A DNA stretch of 64,000 bases, from assembly GCF_029714945.1 (NCBI RefSeq), contig NZ_CP121634.1, positions 5,787,001-5,851,000 of the forward strand. Direction: 5' to 3'. Within the stretch, counting starts at the first letter, position 1, and every line of letters begins with the position of its first letter. This stretch comes from Bradyrhizobium sp. CIAT3101. GTDB lineage: Bacteria > Pseudomonadota > Alphaproteobacteria > Rhizobiales > Xanthobacteraceae. Shown here piece by piece: positions 41,884-50,220 of the stretch. Made by a program: the position numbers and the translations under genes. The notes under the pieces are model-generated. The model worked only from the letters and a program-made list of their open reading frames with translations. It ran no database searches and was not told the origin of the DNA.

Positions 41884-42708
41884 ATGATCATCGAGTTTTT
41901 CGGTCCTCCAGGTGCCGGCAAGACCACTCTTGCACGTACTCTTGCGGCACGTCTGCGCGAGCGCGACTACACCGTGGACCTCGTGCTCAGCCATCGGCCG
42001 GCTGAGCGCGCATCAAGCGAGACCGTCACACCATCGACGGCCCTTCGAACGATATCCTTCACGACGCGGCGCCTGACGCGTCCGCTGGCGGAGCTGGTTT
42101 CCATGATGTTCCGGCCGCGGGGGATTTCACGCGATCTCGGGACGGCGTTGAATCTGATCAGGATACTTCCGCCATCCAACACGCTTTCTTCGCTCAGACT
42201 GCTGCAATACATGTCCAGGCTGTCGCATGCCTGGTTTCGCAGGTCCACCATTGCGCACATCGTCCTGTTCGATCAGGCATTCGTCCAGGCGATCTGCTCT
42301 CTGGCACTGCTTTGCGGCATTGCCGACGAAGCACTGATCTCGTATGCGCTCGATTTTGTCCCCGAACCGGACATCCTGGTCCGCCTCGACGCACCCACCA
42401 AGCTGCTCGAGGAGCGGCTTCGCGACCGGCATCGTCTCGGGGGACCGTTCGAACAGATGCTCGAACTGGACGTGGAAACCAGCCTCAGCTCGCGCAGCAT
42501 CGTCGACGTCCTGCACGAGGTGCTGTGCAGGAAAGGCAGGAACGTCGTGAGCATCTCGTCGCTCGATCGATCGTCTCTCGCCGCGGCCGTCGAGCAGCTG
42601 GAACGGCAGATTGTGGTCATCGCCGAGCAACAGAAGCGCTCCACGGTCAAACCAGCGGTTCTCGAAGCGAACATCTCGGACCACTCCCTGTTGAAGCACT
42701 TTCCTTAA
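41884..42708 (+). CDS. P-loop kinase-like protein of the polysaccharide locus
   Basis: A 274-aa protein with an N-terminal Walker A (FFGPPGAGKTT, G7-T14) and a later segment like the phosphate-donor lid of small kinases (RLDAPTKLLEERLRDRHRLGG). No adenylate- or shikimate-kinase-specific motif is complete, so the substrate cannot be named. It sits between the fusion kinase and the flippase on the same strand with short gaps, so it is probably co-expressed and acts on the same polymer or its precursors. Confidence 0.78.
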   Translation: MIIEFFGPPGAGKTTLARTLAARLRERDYTVDLVLSHRPAERASSETVTPSTALRTISFTTRRLTRPLAELVSMMFRPRGISRDLGTALNLIRILPPSNTLSSLRLLQYMSRLSHAWFRRSTIAHIVLFDQAFVQAICSLALLCGIADEALISYALDFVPEPDILVRLDAPTKLLEERLRDRHRLGGPFEQMLELDVETSLSSRSIVDVLHEVLCRKGRNVVSISSLDRSSLAAAVEQLERQIVVIAEQQKRSTVKPAVLEANISDHSLLKHFP

Positions 42709-42766
42709 GTCGTTTTTAGACCTGGATTTCAGAGCATTCAGTAAGCCAGTACTGCAAGGACAGAAA

Positions 42767-44182
42767 ATGGAAATGCATGATCGGAGCGCTGGCCACGCGC
42801 GGATCAGACGAGTGGTAATCGGAGGAGCTGCAGCATTCTCAGTCTATGTTGCCAGTGCCGGCGTAACCGCCAGCGCGCAACTCCTGATCGCCAGGATCGT
42901 CGGCGCCCACACCTACGGCGTCTACGCCTATGTCATCGCGTGGATAACCATCCTCGCATATTTCTGCGCGCTCGGTTTCGATATCGCACTGTTGCGCTTC
43001 GTGTCCGCGTATCAGACCATGGGAGCGAGCGGCCTTGCACGAGGCGTCATCCAATACGCGGAGCGGCGTTCGCTTGGCATAAGCCTTCTGGTCGCACTCA
43101 TCGGGGCATGCATTATCGAGATCTGGCCCAGGCCGTTCTCGACGGAGTTGACGAACACCTTTCTGGTCGGCTTCGTTCTCATTCCCCTTCTGGCGCTGTT
43201 ATGGATACGCTGCTCGATCGTCCGCGCTTTCGGCGGCGTCGTTCCGGCACTTATACCCGACCGCGTGATGCGGGACGGATTGCTTGTGATCATTGTCGTC
43301 GTGGCCGGTCTTTTCTTCGGATCGCGCATGCAGGCACAGGGGATCATGATGGCAAGCGTCGCCGGCGCCGTCGTCGGGCTCGTGCTCGCCAGCCGAGCCG
43401 TTCGGAGATTGTGTCCGGACGCAATCAGCGCGGCGGAGCCGCAATATGCCCCCGCAACCTGGCGGCAGACTGCCATCCCGTTCATGATCATCGCCGGTGC
43501 AGAAGCTCTCCTCAACCGCGCCGGCGTGGTGCTGCTCGGATGGTTCGGGGAAACCAGGGAGGCCGGAATATACAGCCTGGTCTTCAATATCGCATTCCTG
43601 GTGGCATTGCCCCGCACTGCGATCAACACGCTGTTCGCACCGACCATTTCGAGCCTCTTCACAAAGAACGATCGGGTGACCTTGCAGGCACTCGTGACCA
43701 AGGCCGCTTTATGGACCCTCTGTACCTCGGTGGCCATCGCGCTCGGGTTGGCGATCGTGGCCGAGCCACTTCTGGCGTGGTTCGGCAGGGATTTTGTGGC
43801 CGGCGCATCCGCCCTGCGCATCCTGCTCCTGGGTCAGGTGGTCGCAGCCGCCTTCGGATCCCTACTGCTCCTCATGACGATGACCGAGCACGAATGGGGG
43901 GCTGCCGTTCTGCTGACCCTGAGTGCCGCCTTCAACATCCTCGCCAGCATCGCATTCATCTATTGGCTTGGATTGACCGGCGCTGCGATCGCGAGCTCAG
44001 CCGCGCTGATCATCTGGCACATCGCCATGGCCTTCTTCACCTTCCGGCATCTGCGGCTGCTGCCTGGGTTCCTTGGGCTATTCGCGTCGAACCGCAAGGA
44101 AGAGGCTCCGGCCAAGGACGAGGCTCCGGCGCGGCCGGATGTTCGCGTCAAGCCGGAGGTTCGCGTCAAAGCGTCCGTCTGA
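42767..44182 (+). CDS. Wzx-like polysaccharide flippase
   Basis: A 471-aa membrane protein of the MOP superfamily with about 12-14 helices, starting around residue 20 (AAFSVYVASAGVTASAQLL). It carries the typical GAHTYGVYAYVIAWI and GIYSLVFNIAFL segments. It should flip lipid-linked repeats across the inner membrane. The last ~30 residues are a charged tail of short duplications (DEAPA twice, VRVKPEVRVKA), probably from small DNA slippage. It is the last gene of the rightward polysaccharide operon. Confidence 0.92.
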   Translation: MEMHDRSAGHARIRRVVIGGAAAFSVYVASAGVTASAQLLIARIVGAHTYGVYAYVIAWITILAYFCALGFDIALLRFVSAYQTMGASGLARGVIQYAERRSLGISLLVALIGACIIEIWPRPFSTELTNTFLVGFVLIPLLALLWIRCSIVRAFGGVVPALIPDRVMRDGLLVIIVVVAGLFFGSRMQAQGIMMASVAGAVVGLVLASRAVRRLCPDAISAAEPQYAPATWRQTAIPFMIIAGAEALLNRAGVVLLGWFGETREAGIYSLVFNIAFLVALPRTAINTLFAPTISSLFTKNDRVTLQALVTKAALWTLCTSVAIALGLAIVAEPLLAWFGRDFVAGASALRILLLGQVVAAAFGSLLLLMTMTEHEWGAAVLLTLSAAFNILASIAFIYWLGLTGAAIASSAALIIWHIAMAFFTFRHLRLLPGFLGLFASNRKEEAPAKDEAPARPDVRVKPEVRVKASV

Positions 44183-44194
44183 GATCTCATGCCT

Positions 44195-44213
44195 GCCGGC
44201 GCTCGGCGCCGGC
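44195..44213. terminator. Bidirectional stem-loop between convergent genes
   Basis: GCCGGCGC (44195-44202) pairs perfectly with GCGCCGGC (44206-44213) around a TCG loop. It lies in the 47-nt gap between the flippase stop and the stop of the convergent DsrE-like gene and can serve both transcripts. Confidence 0.65.
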
Positions 44214-44229
44214 GCGCATACCGCCCGTT

Positions 44230-44745
44230 TCAGGGGCGCAGGTAGCTCCAGCCCTGCTCCTGCAGTTCCATCAACCGGACCACGCCGGATTTGGTGACCT
44301 TCGCCTGCGAAATGAGAGGGATATCCTTCGCTTCAGTCTTCGCCATATTTTCCTTGGTGTTTCCGCATGCCGAGAACGCGACTTCGGGCATGGTCTCGCT
44401 CATGGACTTGATGCGTGCCTTCACCGGCGAGGTATCGTCTCGCAGCATGTGCAACCCTGGTCCGAACGCCACCAGTTCGACCTCGACCTTCTGGCCGATT
44501 TCGGAATAGTGCTGAACCGTGTTGCTGACGTTGTTCAACGCGAGGTTCATGATCGCCGGATCATTGACGTCGACCTGAACGACAAGCCGATGCGACTGCA
44601 CACGCTTGTGACTGGCCATCATCTTGGCGTTGGCGTTGAGCCTTGGATTTACCGACGGAGATGAGGCTTGGCCTGCCTGGATCGCGTTCACCAGAAACGC
44701 GCCAGTGAAGGTCAGACTGGCGAAAACGATGACTGATCTGTTCAT
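44230..44745 (-). CDS. Exported DsrE-family protein
   Basis: A 171-aa protein with a signal peptide (VIVFASLTFTGAFLVNAIQ, cleavage near residue 25). The fold is that of DsrE/DsrF-like proteins: VVQVDVNDPAIMNLALNNVS, VELVAFGPGLHML and the Cys in VAFSACGNT (about 128). In this family such a Cys can carry persulfide sulfur, though many periplasmic members are uncharacterised. It is a monocistronic gene between two operons on the other strand. Its link to the polysaccharide cluster may be only positional. Confidence 0.82.
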   Translation of the reverse strand: MNRSVIVFASLTFTGAFLVNAIQAGQASSPSVNPRLNANAKMMASHKRVQSHRLVVQVDVNDPAIMNLALNNVSNTVQHYSEIGQKVEVELVAFGPGLHMLRDDTSPVKARIKSMSETMPEVAFSACGNTKENMAKTEAKDIPLISQAKVTKSGVVRLMELQEQGWSYLRP

Positions 44746-44990
44746 GCTGTCTTCCCCTGGTTTGTGCGGAACACGCGCAGCCTCGGCTGGTCCGTCCCAA
44801 TCTGTTGCGCGAGGCTGCGCCGGTCAAGGAAAGCGCAGCGGCAGCGCAGACGATCTACTTTATTCCCGAAGCGACGCCCCGCTACCTCCTTGTGGCTACC
44901 TACCCTGCGACCTCGACAGGGGACCGACCAAGGCGATGTCATTGGTGTCGCTGTACGGCAAGGTGCCCAAAGCCAGTCTGAGCTGTTACG

Positions 44991-46976
44991 ATGGGGTTAC
45001 AGGCAATTGCGCACGAAACGACTGTCTCGCTGAGCGGGGGTCCCGGTTCTGTCCGGCAGGGCCGATCGCTCGGCGGCGCTCTTGCGCGAACAGCTGCGGC
45101 GACGACTTTCGTCCTGGCACTGCTTGTCGGGTTCGCACATGCCGGTTCGCGCGATGATATCGAGTTCGGCGTCCCGGCAGTTGAAGCCGAACGGATCAGG
45201 CAGCAACAGGCGCTCGAACAGGAGCGTGATCGGGCCGACAGGCTCGCACGTGAGCTGACGAGTGTCCGGGCAGAGCTTAGCGCCGCCCAGCGCGACCGTG
45301 AGCACGCCCTTGGTGCCATTGAGTTGGGGATCCGACAAACCCACGCTCTTGAGCTCGAACGGGACAAGGTCAGTAATCTCACGCGAGACCTCTCATTCCT
45401 CAGGGCAGAGCTCGAAGCGGCCCGGATCGCAGCTTCAAGGGCGATGCAGATCCCCTCCCTGGATCCCAAGCAAGAGCCGGTCGTCGAACCGCGAGCCGGG
45501 AAAGAGAGCAATGCAGCCGAACTTGCATCGCTCCGATCGGATCTCGACGTCGCGCGAAGCGCCGCGACGGAGGCCTCAACGGCCCTCGCCTCGGAGGTTG
45601 CACGGACGCAAGCGCTCGAAGTCGAGCTGAAGCAGCAACACGACGGATCCGAGGCTGCCGTCACCGAACTGATTTCGCTCAGGGCCGCGCTCGAAACCGC
45701 ACGGACCGCAGCTACCGACTCTACCAAAGTCGCCGCCGCCGAGGCCACGCAGAAACAGGCTCTGGAGCAGGAGTTGAAGCTGCAACGCGACAGGGCTAAT
45801 GCCGCCGCAAGCGAACTGGTCACCCTGCGGGCGGCGGCCAATACAGCTCGCGCCGAGACCTCTGACGTTGCGAAGGCGGCCGCGGCAAAGTCGGAGCGGG
45901 CTCTCGCCGCGGAAAACGAACTCGCGCAACAGCGAGATCGCGCAGACGCCGCCTCAAAGCAGCTCGGCTCCATCCAGGCCGAGTTGGATGCCGCGCGAGC
46001 CGCGTCCGTCAAGGCCAGTGCAGCCGAATCCGAGCAGAGGCAGGTGCTGGAACGTGAACTCGGGCAGCAGCGAGATAGGGCAGACACGCTAGCACGCGAA
46101 ACGAAGTCGCTGACGAGCGAGCGCGACGACGCGCGTTTCGCCGCTCGGGAGGCCGCACTGGCCGCCGATGCTGCACTGGCCGCGAACAAGAAGGAACTGC
46201 TCAAAGAGCGGGCCAAGAGTGAGGGTCTCCTCCGTGAACTGGCCTCCGCTCGGAAGGAGGTCGAGGAACGTTCGGCTGGCCTGGTCGTCGCCTATGCCGA
46301 GATCCTCAGAGTTACTGAACTCAGCGCGACGACGGCGAAGCAGAACGATGCGCTCGCTGCTGAACACGAGCGCGCCGACGCTCTCGCGCGCGAGCTTGCG
46401 TCAACCAAGATCAGGCTTGAGCAGGCGATTGGAAAACGGACTTCAACAAATGCGTCCGCAAGCCCGCCGCCGGCACAGACCGAAAAGGGGCGTGTGGCCG
46501 ATTCCGCTCCCAACACCGAGGCAAGGGGCCGCTCGCTCGAGCAGGATTCACCCCGGACTGTCGCCTCCAACCAGCAACGCTCTCCTGAATCGGCCCGATC
46601 GACACCGCAGGCACAGGCGGCGGATCGTATTCCCGCGGCGGATCCCAAGGTTGCCGCAGCGTCAGAGCGCTCCGTTCCGCTTCCGACGCCGGCGCCGTCC
46701 CGCACCCCTGCGGACGAACAGAAGCTGCTTGCACGGGCGAATGCGTTGCTGCGGCAGGCCGATATCAGCAGCGCCCGCCAGTTGCTCGAGCTGGCTCTGG
46801 CGCGCGGCAGCGCGCGGGCCGCCTTCATGCTCGCGGAGACCTATGATCCGCCGGTGCTGGAATCGTGGCGCGCACGCGGAGTGACCGGCGACCCGGCGAA
46901 GGCGCGCGACCTGTATCAAAAGGCCAAGGCTGGCGGCATTGATGATGCGGAGGAGCGGATCAAGGCGCTGAAGTAG
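44991..46976 (+). CDS. Exported coiled-coil protein with Sel1-like C-terminus
   Basis: A 661-aa protein. A hydrophobic helix at about 32-51 (RTAAATTFVLALLVGFAHAG) is a signal peptide or anchor. Residues ~60-470 are heptad-rich with recurring DRAxxLARELxSxRAEL units, predicting a long coiled coil. A Pro/Ala/Ser-rich linker follows, and the last ~85 residues (LLARANALLRQADISSARQL then ARAAFMLAETYDPP) look like TPR/Sel1 repeats. It leads an operon with the TAXI-type and VasI-like genes. A scaffold role in the envelope is inferred; no function is known. Confidence 0.8.
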   Translation: MGLQAIAHETTVSLSGGPGSVRQGRSLGGALARTAAATTFVLALLVGFAHAGSRDDIEFGVPAVEAERIRQQQALEQERDRADRLARELTSVRAELSAAQRDREHALGAIELGIRQTHALELERDKVSNLTRDLSFLRAELEAARIAASRAMQIPSLDPKQEPVVEPRAGKESNAAELASLRSDLDVARSAATEASTALASEVARTQALEVELKQQHDGSEAAVTELISLRAALETARTAATDSTKVAAAEATQKQALEQELKLQRDRANAAASELVTLRAAANTARAETSDVAKAAAAKSERALAAENELAQQRDRADAASKQLGSIQAELDAARAASVKASAAESEQRQVLERELGQQRDRADTLARETKSLTSERDDARFAAREAALAADAALAANKKELLKERAKSEGLLRELASARKEVEERSAGLVVAYAEILRVTELSATTAKQNDALAAEHERADALARELASTKIRLEQAIGKRTSTNASASPPPAQTEKGRVADSAPNTEARGRSLEQDSPRTVASNQQRSPESARSTPQAQAADRIPAADPKVAAASERSVPLPTPAPSRTPADEQKLLARANALLRQADISSARQLLELALARGSARAAFMLAETYDPPVLESWRARGVTGDPAKARDLYQKAKAGGIDDAEERIKALK

Positions 46977-47018
46977 CGTCGGATCAATCTCGAATGGCTA
47001 GATGACGGAGACAGACCT

Positions 47019-48038
47019 ATGGCCATGATCAGGCTCGCGTCCACGATTGCAGCGGCGCTGCTCGGCTTGCAGATGACGGCGAACGCCCAGTCTACGAAAC
47101 AGCCACCCGCTCCGCCGGCAGCGGCAAAGAACGCCGACGTCATCGCAAAGGAGCGCATCAATGCCTGGACCGTCGGGCTCGCAGGCGGCCTCATTGAAGG
47201 TGCTCCGCTTCGGCTTGCGGCGGAGATCGCCCGAGTCGTCAACGAGGAAGACAAGCTCCACGTCATCCCGATCGTGACGACCGGCGCGACGGAGAACGTC
47301 AATTCGCTGCTCTACCTGCGAGGCGTGGATGCGGCGATCATCAATACGGACGCCCTCGACGAATACAAGGCCCAGGTCCCGTCGATCGACCGGCGCATCG
47401 TTTACATTCTCAATCTCTTCCCGGCCGAACTGCACGTCTTTGTGCGTCCCGAGATCAAGTCGCTCGATGAGCTCAAGGGGAAGAAGGTCAATTTCAACAC
47501 GCAAGGCACGGCGGCTGCCTATTCCGGTCCACTGATTTTCAGCCGGCTGGGGCTAAACGTCGAGAAGATGTTCATCCCCCATCAGGTCGCACTCCAGCAA
47601 ATGAAGAGCGGAGAAATCGCGGCGGTCGTGTTCATCACGTCGAAGCCGATCGATGCCTTCCTGAAGGGGCGTTGGGAGCCCGGGTACAAATTCCTGCCTG
47701 TGGAGTACGATTCGCGGTTCGAGGACTACTACCTACCGTCTGCGATCAGCTCGGCGGACTATCCGAGCCTCGTGCCGCAGGGCGAACGCATCTCGACCAT
47801 CGCGGTTCCGACCATTCTGGCGGGCTACAACTGGCCGAAACAATCCGATCGCTACGCGCGCATGGCCCGCTTCGTGGAGCAGTTGTTCGGCCGGCTCGAC
47901 CGGCTGCAATCACCCGGCTTCGATCCGAAATGGAAGGACGTGAGCCTCCGCGCGGGCGTTCCCAGCCTCGCCCGCTTCGGCCCCGCGCAGGAATGGCTCG
48001 ATCGCTCGCCGGGCGCAACGGTTGGACTGTCACGATGA
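47019..48038 (+). CDS. TAXI-family TRAP-type solute receptor
   Basis: A 339-aa exported protein with a signal peptide (about 1-24, ending ANA) and the TAXI-type binding fold: WTVGLAGGLIEGAPLRLAAE, TTGATENVNSLLYLRGVDAA and LKGKKVNFNTQGTAAAYSG. In a TRAP transporter this receptor would feed a 4TM/12TM membrane protein, but none is present in the window. It lies between the coiled-coil gene and the VasI-like gene, overlapping the latter by 4 nt, so it may act as a sensor or have an orphan role. Confidence 0.88.
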   Translation: MAMIRLASTIAAALLGLQMTANAQSTKQPPAPPAAAKNADVIAKERINAWTVGLAGGLIEGAPLRLAAEIARVVNEEDKLHVIPIVTTGATENVNSLLYLRGVDAAIINTDALDEYKAQVPSIDRRIVYILNLFPAELHVFVRPEIKSLDELKGKKVNFNTQGTAAAYSGPLIFSRLGLNVEKMFIPHQVALQQMKSGEIAAVVFITSKPIDAFLKGRWEPGYKFLPVEYDSRFEDYYLPSAISSADYPSLVPQGERISTIAVPTILAGYNWPKQSDRYARMARFVEQLFGRLDRLQSPGFDPKWKDVSLRAGVPSLARFGPAQEWLDRSPGATVGLSR

Positions 48039-48652
48039 GGCCCTTAAGTGCCGTAGCCTTGATGACACTCGCAAGTCTGAGCCCGCCGACCCTCGCACAG
48101 GCGGGCGATGCGACCGACCGATTGAAGGAATGTGCCCGATACCAAGGAATGGAACGGCTGAAATGCGTCGACGATCTGCTGGGAGAGGCAGAGCCGACCA
48201 CTTCGGCACTACCGCGAGCGCGGGACTGGGTCATCAGCGAGACGACCTCCCCGGTGGACTACAAGCCGCAGATCTCGGCGCAGACGATGGGACGTCGGGC
48301 CGCGAAGGATGCGCCCTCCTCGATCGCGATCCGCTGTCGCGGCGGTCGGACCGAGCTGACAATACCCACCTCGCCATCCTGGAAGCAGCCTCCAGAGACC
48401 GAGGTGAAAGTCGTGCACCAGATCAACGACGAGCCAATCGTCGAAGAACGCTGGCGCGCGACGGAGGGAGGAAGAAGTCTGACTTATCAGGGGGACGCCG
48501 TTCGCCTGTTCCGAGCGATGCCGGAGGGCGGCAGGCTTCTGATCAGGGTCTACGCGGGAAAGCCGCTCCCATACGAAAACACGTTTGACCTCGTCGGCCT
48601 GGATTCGGTCCGACGCAAGCTCGCGACCGCCTGCAATTGGCCGGCATCGTGA
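48035..48652 (+). CDS. Exported VasI/TagO-like protein
   Basis: A 205-aa protein whose start overlaps the stop of the previous gene (ATGA). It has a signal peptide (PLSAVALMTLASLSPPTLAQA). Features of the type VI secretion-associated VasI family are seen: an early Cys pair in CARYQGMERLKCVDDL, the central CRGGRTELTI strand, GGRLLIRVYAG, and the closing VRRKLATACNW. No type VI secretion gene is nearby, so a T6SS role is doubtful here. It ends the operon begun by the coiled-coil gene. Confidence 0.7.
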   Translation: MRPLSAVALMTLASLSPPTLAQAGDATDRLKECARYQGMERLKCVDDLLGEAEPTTSALPRARDWVISETTSPVDYKPQISAQTMGRRAAKDAPSSIAIRCRGGRTELTIPTSPSWKQPPETEVKVVHQINDEPIVEERWRATEGGRSLTYQGDAVRLFRAMPEGGRLLIRVYAGKPLPYENTFDLVGLDSVRRKLATACNWPAS

Positions 48653-48711
48653 GCAAGCGCTCCATCTGATCAGAGATCGGCCCCCTCTCCCAAGCTCCAG
48701 CCTCCTGCGCG

Positions 48712-50220
48712 CTAGTTCTCCCGCATGCCGCGACGTATCGCGTCCGTCATCGGTTGCGTGAGATAGGCCAGCACGGTGCGCTCCCCGGTTGCGATGAGCA
48801 CGTCGGCCATCATGCCGGGCTTGAGCTTTTCCCTGATCGCCTCGGGGAATTTAGCCACCTCTACCGAGACCTTGACCTCGTAGTACGGTTGATGCGTCGC
48901 TTCATCGCGAACGGCATCGGCTGCGATCGAGAGGACCTCTCCCACGGCAATCGGGGTGGAGCGAGCCTTGAACGAAGGAAGCCGGATCTCCGTGGGCAGA
49001 CCGACCTGCACATGGTTGATGTCGAGGGACGACACCCTCGCCGAAACCACGAGCACGTCGTTGTCGGGAACGACCTCCATCAGAACGTCGCCCGCCTTGA
49101 CCACCGCTCCCACCGTGTGCACTTTCAAATTCACGATGCGTCCGGCGCGCGGCGCACGCACCTCCATTCGAGCCAGAACATCATCGGCGACCCGCAGCTT
49201 CTCGCGCGCATCGGCAAGTTGCGCCCTCGTCTCGGTCAGCTTGCCGGTCGCCTCCTCCAGAACCTTCTGTCCGACCTGCTCGATCTGCAACCGCGACTCG
49301 TCGATCACGCGTCCATAGCGGGCGATATCGGCCTCGTAAGCGCCGATCTTGCCGTCGAGCTCGGACTTGCTGCGCTCGAGCGTTGCGACGCGTGCGAAAG
49401 CAACGATCCCCTGATCGGCGAGCGGCTTGAGCTTGGCATATTCCTGGCTCACACTATCGTACTGCGCCCGTGTCGCCTTGCTTTGCGCATCGTTTCCCTG
49501 AATCTGCCGCTGCGCCTGCGCGACGCGCTCTTCAAGAATCGATATCTCGATTTTCCGCGCGGCACGGCGTTCGTCAAAGCGCCGCTTCTGGTCGCCCATC
49601 GCGCGTTGCGCAGCTGGGTCGGACGCATTCTGGGTGAGGTCGGCGGGAAACGCGATCTTGTCCCTTCCCGCGGCTTCAGCCTGCAGGCGTGCCTCCTCGC
49701 CGATCGCCGAATAAACGGCCGAGCGCGCAATCTCCTGTTTCGCCCGTTCCTGGGTTGAATCGAGCCGCAACAAGACCTGCCCTTCCGCGACGTGAGCGTC
49801 GCCGGTCACCATCAGGCTCTGCACGATGCCGCCCTCGAGGTGCTGCACCGCCTTCTTGTCGCTCTCGACGACCACCGACCCCGTGGCCACCACCGCACCA
49901 TCGATCGAGGCCAGCGCGGCCCAACCGCCGAATACGGCGAACGTGAAGAACACCACGGCGAAGCCTCGTCGCGCTGGGGCATGCCAGTCGCCGCCAGGCG
50001 TGCCGCCTTGATCTCGCCGCGCGTACCAATTCGAAAAGGTCGAGCGCGCTGCCCTCGCAAGGGGAACAAGCCGCCTTGCCTGCGACCGCAAGCTGGCGAT
50101 GCCGCTGCGCACGGCATCGCCCCTTTGGGGCTTGTCACTTCCGTTCAAGCGCTTCAGGAGCTCCGTGAATTCAATATGAAGACTTCTCTCTTTCAGCGAC
50201 AGCATGTTGTCGTCCATCAT
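48712..50220 (-). CDS. PrsE/PrtE-like type I secretion membrane-fusion protein
   Basis: A 502-aa HlyD-family adaptor. It has an unusually long cytoplasmic N-terminus (~84 residues), one membrane helix at 85-106, the first lipoyl half (GGIVQSLMVTGDAHVAEGQV), a long coiled-coil hairpin, and the second half (VRAPRAGRIVNLKVHTVGAV). The C-terminus ends VLAYLTQPMTDAIRRGMREN, as in PrtE/PrsE. It overlaps the ABC exporter gene by 4 nt. With it, it should export the TIM-barrel-like protein encoded just upstream. Confidence 0.93.
   Translation of the reverse strand: MMDDNMLSLKERSLHIEFTELLKRLNGSDKPQRGDAVRSGIASLRSQARRLVPLARAARSTFSNWYARRDQGGTPGGDWHAPARRGFAVVFFTFAVFGGWAALASIDGAVVATGSVVVESDKKAVQHLEGGIVQSLMVTGDAHVAEGQVLLRLDSTQERAKQEIARSAVYSAIGEEARLQAEAAGRDKIAFPADLTQNASDPAAQRAMGDQKRRFDERRAARKIEISILEERVAQAQRQIQGNDAQSKATRAQYDSVSQEYAKLKPLADQGIVAFARVATLERSKSELDGKIGAYEADIARYGRVIDESRLQIEQVGQKVLEEATGKLTETRAQLADAREKLRVADDVLARMEVRAPRAGRIVNLKVHTVGAVVKAGDVLMEVVPDNDVLVVSARVSSLDINHVQVGLPTEIRLPSFKARSTPIAVGEVLSIAADAVRDEATHQPYYEVKVSVEVAKFPEAIREKLKPGMMADVLIATGERTVLAYLTQPMTDAIRRGMREN

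Noticed and set aside
48035..48652. The VasI-like protein as evidence of a type VI secretion system
   Set aside because: No other type VI component is encoded in the window, and the neighbours are a coiled-coil protein and a TAXI receptor.
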